A DNA stretch of 64,000 bases. It comes from Brachypodium distachyon. Its lineage: Eukaryota; Streptophyta; Magnoliopsida; Poales; Poaceae. The stretch lies in NCBI RefSeq assembly GCF_000005505.3, contig NC_016135.3, positions 19,686,613 through 19,750,612 of the forward strand, in the 5' to 3' direction. The notes beneath the pieces were generated by a model, which did no database searches, was not told the DNA's origin, and saw nothing but the letters and a program-made list of their open reading frames with translations. A program made the position numbers and the translations under genes. Positions within the stretch are counted from its first letter, which is position 1. Each line of letters opens with the position of its first letter. Below are positions 12,170-21,777 of this stretch, in pieces.

Positions 12170-12647
12170 GCACGGTAGGCTCCAATTAACAGGGTTTTTT
12201 TCTTGAGTAAATTTCAGAAAACTAAGGTGTTTAAGGTCGTTGTCTCACCGAGCACTAATTTTTCTAATTTGTTCGCGGATCACATATTTTCGGTTTTCAT
12301 CTAGCCCAAAATAGAGATTTAATCATGTTTGACAAGATTCCTTATACGTGGTCCCCAGCTGTCAAGTGCTATTATGTTGTTGTATCCGACCGACTTGACC
12401 TGTTTGAAAAATATGTGCATTTCTCTTAAAAGTTAAAGGGTCATGTCAAGTTGGTTTTACGCCGACGTGGCACCTGACAAATGGGTCCACCTGCAAGAAA
12501 TCCCTCATACGGGTTTAAACCTCTGTTTTGAGCTACTTGAGACAAACTGTGTGAAGATTTGTGATTTTTCAAACAAATCAACAAAAACTGAGGCTCCATG
12601 AGACGACTGCCACAAAAATTTGGTTTTGTAAAATTAACTCATTTTTT
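12170..12647. other. Intergenic, possible decayed repeat
   Basis: Non-coding sequence upstream of YSL copy 1. It contains phrases such as GTGGCACCTGACAAATGGGTCC that look repeat-derived, but I could not find terminal repeats or a target duplication. Confidence 0.3.
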
Positions 12648-12862
12648 AAGATCCAATCAACAGTTTTCACACTGACCATACGTGATGAAGATCCAATTAA
12701 CGGTTTTCACACTGGGCATACGTGACGAAGTCAGCTATCGTGAACTCATTTTTCCTTCACGAAGATCCAATCAACGGTTTTCACACTGAAAATACGTGAT
12801 GAAGATCCAATTAACGGTTTTCACACTGAACATACGTGATGAAGTGAACTATCGTGAATCGC
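12648..12862. repeat. Higher-order tandem repeat, 40-bp units in 114-bp blocks
   Basis: The 40-base unit beginning AAGATCCAATTAACGGTTTT starts at 12648, 12688, 12762 and 12802. Each pair is followed by a spacer with CTATCGTGAA, giving two 114-base blocks. The array lies about 0.7 kb upstream of YSL copy 1. Confidence 0.85.
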
Positions 12863-13859
12863 GACGTAAAACTTTTGCTGCGCAATTCCGGCCGGCTGGG
12901 CCGCATGTCGCGATGTGGAACTTTACTGCGCGGGTCCGGCCAGCCGAGCGTGAGCCGTCCGTGCCGTCTCCGGCAGCCAGTTCCAGCGAATTTTATATCA
13001 TCCCCTTCTTCCCTGTCGCTGAGATCCTGTAAGCCTGATCCGCCAAGATCCCGATCGTATCGGTTTGTGGTGTAAGCTGGTCAATGGTCTTGGCTCTGGA
13101 ATCAAGGGAATCCAGGCAACTAGTATGAGAGATGCGATAATACGCAAAAGAAATCATCTTGCCATCACTTCGCTATCAGTAGTGGAGTACTGTGTACCAG
13201 TAGCTTAAGTTTACAAAACTGCTGCTTTCATACGCTGGCGCATGCTTCGCAGTTCACACGGCACAGAGCCGAAAATCCAATGGAATCACCCTCCAAGCTA
13301 GTATTAGTGGCTGTTTCTGGATATACGTATGTAAGCATTTGATCGCGAGTCAACTATTGTGTACGTACGCCACGGCCTGCGAGGGAATCCGCGTTGAGAC
13401 TTTGATCAGCGAAAACGGCTTCAACTCACGGTTGGATTATGTATGCTAGAGGTATGTACACAAAAATGATATACTAGTGGTACTGTTTAGGCTGTGTGAG
13501 GCCGGGGAACCGCCCTATTTCCCGGAAGAAAAACGAAAGTGTCCGTGGCAACTCAGAATGTGATAAACGGTGGAAGCTCAGTTTGACTTCGCCTCAGACT
13601 GAGAAAACGAGGCCAAAGTTTGTCCTGATTCAGAGGGAGAGCTTACACATTATTCGCCATCAGTCTTGGCTGCACATTCCCGAGTCATGCATAGTGTCAC
13701 ACTTAGGATGTCGAAAAACGTTTTTCTTATCTCCAACGATGGGTAACCGGAAATCAGTTGAGTAATCCATTTACTTCCAAAGTTCCAAACAAGGGTGGCA
13801 AAGTGGGTGCAATAAAGTGAACAAAGGTTTTCACGGTTTGAAGTCGAAAACGTTTATGT

Positions 13860-14530
13860 ACTCCGTGTATTTGGACCTCTGACAGGCTGATCCGGAAGGG
13901 GTGGCCTGCCCATCTGTGGCCTTTGCCAACTTTGCAAGCGGGAGAACGAGACGGCCACCCACTTAATGTTCAAAAGTGAAGCCTCGCCCAATTGAATGAT
14001 GCCGTCTTTGATGAGCTCTTGGCCTGGAAGAGAGCCGGCTGTAAGGGTATTGTGGATCTAGGATCATTGATCGTCGTTGGTTCCAGACCGTTAGGCCTCT
14101 AGAGTAGCTTCTTTCCTTTTTTTTGGTTGCTCGATGTTGTTGTACATATTTTTCCTTCGCTCTTGTAAGCTACCTGGCCTCTTGGCTTGTTCTTTTCTTC
14201 CTTAATCAATGAAAAGTAGCGCAGATGTGTTTCGTCAAAAAAAAGTGAAGCTTCTTTAAAACAATTTGGTCGGCAATTTAAGATTGGCTTGGTCCGGAGA
14301 ACTTTCACCCACACCTTTGAGATGACATGATCTCGGCGAAGGATTAGTGGACGAGCATCGTCTTAGATAGATTGGGCTCTCTGCTGGTTGTGTGGGAGTT
14401 TTGGAATGAGCAGAATGCTAGGGCGTTTAGAAAATGGCCACACTACCATCTATCATCATCGGCAGAATAAAGATGGAGGCGGCTAACTGACATCCCGTGG
14501 GCGCGAATGTCTTGGGTGATATTTGACCAG
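13860..14530 (+). mobile_element. LINE remnant with a second LINE fragment inserted
   Basis: The outer piece reads as a degenerate zf-RVT domain (ICGLCQLCKRENETATHL, frameshifted near 13908) and continues after 14250 (SLKQFGRQFKIG, then VWEFWNEQNAR). Between them, about 13984-14240 is a separate 3' LINE fragment ending in an A-run after GATGTGTTTCGTC. The sequence AAAGTGAAGC occurs at both sides of this fragment (about 13974-13983 and 14244-14254), as expected for a target-site duplication. No functional ORF remains. Confidence 0.65.
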
Positions 14531-14805
14531 GAAAGTAGGATTGCTGCTGCTTTATTTAGTACATATTTGTTGTAAACATGCTTCCTAATTAACGAACCGT
14601 TTTGAAAAACTAAATAAGACAAACTTTTTAAATTTTGACTAGGCAATACATATACTATGAAAATACATACCCCGTAAAAAAACCCGTCAAAAAATACTAC
14701 TGTATGAAAATACATATCACTATAGATTTAATGAAACTAATCTAAAGTGTAGATGTTGTTAGATTTTTTATATAAACTTGATCAAACCATAATTCTTTTT
14801 TAATT

Positions 14806-14945
14806 AGGACAAAACTAGAACATCTCGTATTTAAAAATGGAGAGAATAGTATCGTGCTCCTTGAAAATTCTGCGCAGGACAAAACTAGAACATCTCGTAT
14901 TTAAAAATGGAGAGAATAGTATCGTGCTCCCTGAAAATTCTGCGC
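14806..14945. repeat. Recent 70-bp tandem duplication
   Basis: Bases 14806-14875 and 14876-14945 are the same 70-base sequence, starting AGGACAAAACTAGAACATCT, with one visible mismatch (CTTGAAA against CCTGAAA). It lies about 0.5 kb upstream of YSL copy 2. No coding content. Confidence 0.9.
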
Positions 14946-15330
14946 ATCCTACTGGTCAAGATCGGGTACAGCGATTTTTCATGACGACTACGCTGACAGA
15001 GCAACCTGCATTGTCTCGGGTATTTAGTTTAGGAGGAGAAGCTCTGCTCTCAATGAGAACGCACGAGCATGCGGCTAAACAATAGCCACTTGAATACTGT
15101 TAACGTCTAGCCAGTGCGAATCAATGATCCACATCGGCCATCAGATTCACGTCATCTAACTCTGATATTAACAATCGAAAACAACATGTAACTAGATTCC
15201 ACAATTCTAGCTGCAAAATACTATGAGCAGAGGAAAAGAAAAATCAATGCGTCAATACCGTCCAATCAGAACAGGAGTACGTCAGTACCAATGTTCAAAC
15301 CTGCGTTGTCCGATTAAGTTCGGAACCAGG

Positions 15331-15337
15331 ATAAATA
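15331..15337 (+). promoter_or_regulatory. TATA-like box of YSL copy 2
   Basis: ATAAATA lies 93-99 bases upstream of the ATG at 15430. It is weaker than the box of copy 1 but is the best candidate in this stretch. Confidence 0.45.
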
Positions 15338-15429
15338 CAGCCTCGCCACCCTTAGCTAGCAGCACACAGGCAGTAAAACAAAAGCAGGAGCACCCGGCCG
15401 GCCGGCAGCTGCGCGTTGCGTCCAAGGCA

Positions 15430-18400
15430 ATGGCGCCGCGCACCACGGAAGAAGACGGCTCCGCGGGCGACGAGGAGTCGCCCGTGGAGGCCAGCACGCT
15501 CCGCCATCGCCACAATACCGGCAAGAACGGCGCCGGAGAAGACGACGAGGGCAAGCGGAACGGGGCAGCCCTCGAGGAGGAGGAAGAAGAGGCGTCGGTG
15601 GAGCGGGCGTTCGAGGGGAAGGCGGTGCCGACGTGGCGGGAGCAGCTGACGCTGCGCGCCTTCGTGGTGAGCTTCTTCCTGGCCATCATGTTCAGCGTCA
15701 TCGTCATGAAGCTCAACCTCACCACGGGCATCATCCCCTCGCTCAACGTCTCCGCGGGCCTCCTCGGCTTCTTCTTCGTCCGCCTCTGGACGGGCGCCAT
15801 CGAGAGGATGGGCTTCCTCCGCCAGCCCTTCACCAGGCAGGAGAACACCGTCATCCAGACCTGCGTCGTCGCCGCCTACGACATCGCCTTCAGCGGTAAG
15901 CTCTTTCACTTCCAGCTCCAGTCATTTCTAGTAATTCTCTCGCAATCAAACATGATCCAACTGTGCCATTTTTGGGGGTTGTTTTGAACGGCTACACCTG
16001 ACCTCGTATATCCTTGCTGTATGCCTTATCGTGAACAAACAGAGCAACACAAATCACAATGAACTGCACACTTTATGGACCGTGAGGACAAGCAGAGTAG
16101 CCCAAGCAGCTTTCGCCCCTGTTCTTTTGAACTCTGGGGTAGCTGAACCTCAAAAAATAACAAAAACTTCAAAGTAGTTATACTAATGTGAAAAAGATTA
16201 GGAAAGGAGGATCATGAAACCTTCTTATCCATGGATTCAAGTGTATTTACACCCACGCTGTAACGTTTCTTTTCGGAGGACAAGTCTTATGACAAAGTAA
16301 TTAATAGCTTCGTGCATAGATTTGCGTTTCCGCGTGAATAATTTTAAAAAGTGTCGCTGTATGATGGCATAGTGGATCAATAAAGAAGGAATGAACACCA
16401 TGGACAATCTATCCAAGTTGTTCACCTCAAAAACCTTTCTTTATTGTTCTAGTTCTAGTATATGTACGCTGATATACTGCTGAATTACAATTTAGTTGTG
16501 ACGTAGTGGTCCCGTCTCAGTGTAGAATAGCCAAGTTGCAGCTTTGCATGTCACCTCGAGCTGAAATAAAAGACCTCGCATGGTTTGATGATTGATCACT
16601 TTGACTCTCTATCTTTGAGTGGACTCGTGATGCCAAAATGTAAACCATAATTATGAGTGGTGTGCCCATGGATGTGACGATATAGACTTGACATGAACAA
16701 TTAGTTCTCGGATGGATAGAGATATCCGGTATTCGCAAAAAGGAAAAGAAAGAGATAGAGATACCCAGTGACAAATCTTTTGTTACTTACTAAACATTAT
16801 GTTAACTAAACATTTCCGCAACAACGTATTCCATACTCTTTCGTTGCTACTCAATTTCACTCACGTATGCTAACTAACTCACTCCAATTGATTAGGTGGA
16901 TTTGGTAATTACTTGTTCGCCATGAGCGACACCATCGCCAATCAAACAACAGAGGCTAAAGATGCTCAGAATATCAAGAATCCTCACGTCGGGTGGATGA
17001 TTGCATTTCTCTTCCTCGTCAGTTTTGTTGGGCTATTCGCTCTTGTGCCCCTGAGAAAGGTACATCTTCAGATTGTTTCTGCACTCAACATTCTTGCAGC
17101 ATCTCTGCATACCGTCTGCTAATTGACTCAAATCACATGCTGGTGCAGATTATGATCGTTGACTACAAGCTGACCTATCCGAGTGGTACGGCGACTGCGT
17201 ATCTCATCAATGGTTTCCACACGCCAGAGGGTGCAAAGCTTGCAAAGTAAATAATCTGAAATTCTGAATGTCACATTTGCCAATAGAGTTCCTCTTTAGT
17301 GACAGTTACTGACAACATGGTTCTGATGTTCCAGGAAGCAAGTAAAGACACTGGGCAAGTTCTTCCTCTTTAGCTTCCTTTGGGGCTTTTTCCAGTGGTT
17401 CTACACCGGTGGAGATAGCTGTGGGTTCAGTAGCTTCCCTACGCTAGGCCTTCAAGCCTATAAGAACAGGTTAGATCATGCCTGCTATTTTGGTCTAAAA
17501 CACCGAATGTCTGAAAGTAGCCTGTAGGCTGTAGTGTTCTGAATCTATTTGTTCAAGACAATGTATTGTTTCTCCAGGTTGAACTTTTACACTTCAAATT
17601 TTCAGGTTTTACTTCGATTTCTCTCCTACCTATGTTGGAGTTGGGATGATCTGCCCACACATTGTGAACGTGTCTGTTCTACTGGGAGGCATCCTCTCAT
17701 GGGGAGTAATGTGGCCCCTTATATCGAACAAGAGAGGGATCTGGTTCTCAGCCGATCTCCCAGACAGCAGCCTCCATGGCCTCCAAGGTTACCGGGTAAA
17801 CATCTATGAACTACACAGCTCGCCATCTTTGTTGTTTCTTTTCCGAATTACTCCGTACTAATCAATCTGGGGTTCGATCTTCCCAACTACGTACTGCAGG
17901 TGTTCATATCCATCTCCTTGATCCTTGGGGACGGCCTGTACAACTTCCTGAAGGTGCTCGTTCGCACAACGGCTGCCTTTGCAACGATGGTAAAGAAGAA
18001 CAACATGATTCCGGTCTCAGACGAAGGCGGCGCCATGGTAACCGGCGAAGCCGTCTCCTACGACGACCAACGCCGCACCGAGCTCTTCCTGAGGGACCAG
18101 ATCCCCAAAACCGTGGCGTACGCAGGGTACGCCGCCGTTGCCGCGGTGTCGATCGCCACCCTGCCCCTGCTCTTCCCTCAGCTCAAGTGGTACTACATCC
18201 TGGTCGCCTACCTCTTCGCGCCCGTGCTGGCCTTCTGCAACGCCTACGGGACCGGGCTCACCGACTGGTCCCTGGCGTCCACCTATGGCAAGCTCGCCAT
18301 CTTCATCTTCGGGGCCTGGGCCGGCGCGCCGCACGGCGGCGTGCTCGTCGGGCTCGCCGCCTGCGGCGTGATGATGAGCATCGTGTCCACGGCCGCCGAC

Positions 18401-19000
18401 CTGATGCAGGACTTCAAGACGGGCTACCTGACGCTGGCGTCGCCGAGGTCCATGTTCATCAGCCAGGTGATCGGCACGGCCATGGGCTGCGTCATCGCGC
18501 CCTGCGTCTTCTGGCTCTTCTACAAGGCCTTCACCGACATCGGCATCAGCGGCAGCGAGTACCCGGCGCCCTACGCCATCGTGTACCGGAACATGGCCAT
18601 ACTGGGCGTCGACGGCTTCTCCTCGCTCCCCAAGAACTGCCTCACGCTCTGCTTCATATTCTTCGCCGCCGCCATCGTCATCAACCTCGCCAGGGACTTG
18701 GCGCCGAGCAAGGTCGCCAAGTTCATCCCGCTGCCCATGGCCATGGCCATACCGTTCTACATCGGGTCCTATTTCGCGATCGACATGTTTGTCGGCTCCG
18801 TGATCCTCTTCGTGTGGGGGATCGTGAACAAAGCCAAAGCGGATGCGTTTGCGCCTGCTGTTGCCTCAGGGTTGATCTGCGGCGATGGCATTTGGACGCT
18901 ACCGCAGTCTATCCTTGCGCTTGCCAAGGTGAAACCACCGATTTGCATGAAGTTCCTATCAAGATCCGTCAACGCCAAAGTGGATGACTTCCTAGGTTAA
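15430..19000 (+). CDS. YSL: Yellow Stripe-Like transporter, copy 2
   Basis: Six exons: 15430-15895, 16896-17059, 17149-17246, 17335-17469, 17606-17795 and 17900-19000, total 717 aa. Exons 2-5 have exactly the lengths of copy 1 (164, 98, 135 and 190). It has the same OPT/YSL hallmarks: [85 protein letters not shown]. The N-terminal about 65 residues are acidic and differ from the other copies. The start at 15430 (MAPRTTEE) matches the position of the other copies; the open frame runs upstream to 15223, but that part is promoter-like. Expected role: proton-coupled transport of metal chelated to phytosiderophore or nicotianamine. Oddity: most of exon 6 (about 18040-18780) is much more GC-rich than the same exon in copies 1 and 3. 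Intron 1 is 1000 bases. No lesion was seen. Confidence 0.95.
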
Positions 19001-19944
19001 TGAGCCAAGGAAAGCTAGCTCGAACATGTTACCTATTGTACTGTCCTGTACTGTATCATCTTCCTGTGTCCTGTCATCATGATTAAGTATCTGATGTTGT
19101 GTAAGCCTGTAACTGATGTTCCCAAACTTGTTCCTGGCTACCTGTAATTAGTAAGAAGGTAAGAATCTCAAAAGGGTATTGCAATGGATAATTCAAATTG
19201 TAGTAAGAACCAGGGATACATGGGCGGAGCTATGCGGAGGCAAAAATAGGTCATGACACCCACCCATCCACCCTGAATCCACCTCCATACCGCATGACTC
19301 GTTCTTTTCTTTTTTGCATCACTTATTCACTTGTTGATATGTCAAAAATCATTGAGATGAAAAGAATATAGATCACATGTTCTATAAGACAATAAATAAT
19401 ATTGTAGGACAACATTCTTTAAACATGTGTTTTAGTCCGTAGCAGCGACACAATCAAAGTCACGCAAAAGCGTCGTCATCTCCGTCCCCTCCTCCCCAAT
19501 GGCGATATGCCAGTTCTTCCAAAGTTCTCCTGATCTCCTCCTCAGTCCCTGCTTCTTGGCTTTCCGGCGACGCACGTCCATGCTGGCAACTTTGCACGCC
19601 GCCTGTCGCTGCTGCACGGTCAACTGCCCGGTGCACGACCGGGCCTTAAACAAAAATGCTAATGTAACAAAAGTCGCCTCCATAATGTTGTTATACAAGA
19701 CAAAGTTTTCTTGAAATGAATTTAAACGGTTTCACAAAAGAAATTTTCACACTGAAAAAAAATCATTCAATGAAATACGAAGTTCTGAATGTTGGATGTC
19801 CGCATCCATAGTTTATTGGCCAGAAGTAATAAAATATTTCACTCTCTAAAATAAAAAAATATAGATCAATGTGTTCAGCGCATGAGTCATAAAACCATGT
19901 TGCTCCAAAGGGGATCAAATCTAAATAAAACCGTGCGTCACATC
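19001..19944. other. YSL copy 2 3' region and serpin 3' flank
   Basis: Probable 3' UTR of YSL copy 2, then AT-rich sequence. The block at about 19440-19640 is GC-rich and open on both strands for about 70-88 codons, without a recognised domain. It directly follows the serpin stop codon on the minus strand. Confidence 0.4.
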
Positions 19945-20148
19945 TTATGTCTCTCTCTCGGGGTCGAGGACGTGCCCCGCAAAGACAACGGCGCCGGTCG
20001 TCTCCTCCACTATGAAGTACGCAAAGGGATGATCGGCCACAAAATCAACTCGCGGAGGCGGGGAACGCGGGCGTGGCGCACATGCAACTTCAAAATTTAA
20101 CCATGAGACGGCCGCAGCTTCGGTGCCTTCCTCGTTTACCTCGATGAC
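19945..20148 (-). pseudogene. Serpin fragment 3, reactive-centre loop and C terminus
   Basis: The minus-strand reading frame starts at the 3' LTR boundary and ends at the stop 19945-19947. It holds the serpin hinge ([11 protein letters not shown]), a Pro/Arg-rich reactive loop (PRPRSPPPR), the strongly conserved block [15 protein letters not shown] and the C-terminal GAVVFAGHV. It continues exactly the peptide that breaks off at 43672 (DVVHKAV), on the other side of the retrotransposon. Plant serpins inhibit or trap proteases with this loop. The fragment has no promoter of its own and cannot work alone. Confidence 0.92.
20144..20148. repeat. Target-site duplication of the Gypsy element, left copy
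   Basis: ATGAC immediately before the LTR end at 20149; the same five bases follow the other LTR at 43672-43676. A five-base duplication is the norm for LTR retrotransposons. Confidence 0.9.
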
Positions 20149-20953
20149 TGTCGTGGTGGTGTCACGGCAGATGTCATAGTATCGATTAACTTGGGGCCGA
20201 TGGACGAAGAAGGAACCGGAGGGAAACACGCACAAACACACAAGCACACCGCGATTTACCCAGGTTCGGAGCCTCTTGCCGAGGTAAAACTGCTACTCCT
20301 GCTTTGTTGTATTAGCCGAGATAGACAATATCTTATAATGGCGCTCCATGAGCTGTATTATTGAGGAAGAAGAAGAAGAAGAAGAAGAAGGGGAAAACCC
20401 TAGATGCATAAGTGCTCTCTCCTTATCCAGGGAGGGGTAGTGCTCTATTTATAGGCCGCTTATGTCACACCGACATGCGGGTCGAGTTCTAACGTCATCT
20501 TCCTTAGGCCCCACCGGGCACGCTGCTTGGTTCCCTCCGGGTGGTACCGTAGGGGACAAGACAATTTTACTTTAGCTGGCACCCTACAACAAGTACTGTT
20601 GACCTCTGCCGGCTCCCGTCAGAAATTCTCTTTCGGTGCTTCTTTTGTGCAGTCGCCTGGCATCGCTACGTAAGCGGCGACTGCTTTTCCCGCGATAATG
20701 ATGACGCTGCTTTCCTTGCGCCGCGTGGTCAGGATAAGACCATTGAGGGATCTCGGCACGGGCTGAGATCTAGGGGCTCGTCCTTATCCTGCAAACTCAT
20801 AAGATAAGATAGTTATGCCGGCATATACCCGGTATGCCGGCTTAGTGTTAACTTGGCTTTACGATGCCAGCATACTTGACCATGCCGGCTTTGCCTTCGT
20901 CATCTCGGCTAGAGCGTGTCGTCATGACCCTACCTGGGGTCATCCCCCCGACA
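20149..20953 (-). repeat. 3' LTR of the Gypsy element
   Basis: 805 bases, matching 42859-43671. It contains a TATA motif on the minus strand (complement of 20446-20453) and a GAA microsatellite near 20365-20388. It ends next to a G-rich tract (read on minus, CTTCGGGGACTAG) that could be the polypurine primer. Confidence 0.9.
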
Positions 20954-21777
20954 CTAGTCCCCGAAGCTGTTGCGGTCCAGCAGGAAAGAATGCCGGGCCA
21001 CGACAGTTTCTCATAGACAAACCACCAAAGCCTACAAGGGTTCAGCCGAAGAGGATGCCGAAACAACCCCGAGTTCTCTTAGCCGAGATCAAGTTAACCC
21101 GACATACCGACTCGGCCTGCCGAATCCGCCCTTGACCGAGATTCTTTTCTCCTCCGTGGCCGACAGTAGAGAACTTCCTTCTGCCGACATTGATGCAATC
21201 TGTTGCTTGTAGTCTGCGCTTCTCTAAAATAGCGGGAGGATTAGACTCGAGTTACTGCCGGTGCGCTTTTTGAGGCGAGCGCGTCGTCCCATCGAGCAGT
21301 AAAGCCGACAGAGCCATTAAGAGGGGAATTTCGGTTCCCACGCAGACACTTATCCTCCCGGATCCTGCGGGATTCTCGGCGCCATGCCGCACGATAATCG
21401 AGCGCGTGCGCTTTAATGGGGTTAACGGCCCCAAATTCGTGCACGTTCTTCCCGTTGGCCACTGGGATCGTGGGTGCGGGGGATACGCGCCCCATTTACT
21501 GCGTCGTGGGTATAAGTAAAGGTGGAGGGCGAGGGTAAAAACCCCTCACACTCCTCGCTCTTCTCGCATTCCTCTGCCCCTTTGCTCTCCGCGCACTCCG
21601 CCATTGCCGCTAGCCCGAAGCTCCGCCGCCGCCACAGTCCCTAGTTCTCCGCCACCGAACTCGCAGCCGCAAGCTCTCTCGCGCTCGCTTGAGTCTCTGC
21701 CGCACTTCCTTGCTTGCCCGAGCCTCGCGCGAGCACCTTCTCATCGAAAACAGCAAACCCTAGATCTGCTCCCAACC
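20954..21777. other. Internal region between 3' LTR and antisense gene
   Basis: Non-coding part of the Gypsy element. It probably contains the promoter of the antisense gene, with TATAAGTA at about 21510 on the plus strand. Nothing else was recognised. Confidence 0.5.

Noticed and set aside
15223..15429. Upstream extension of YSL copy 2 to an ATG at 15223
   Set aside because: It would put the TATA-like box and likely 5' UTR inside the coding region; the other copies start at the position matching 15430.
17806..18987. 393-codon open frame on plus, offset from YSL copy 2
   Set aside because: Arg/His-rich shadow of the GC-rich YSL exon 6; the true frame has the conserved transporter motifs.
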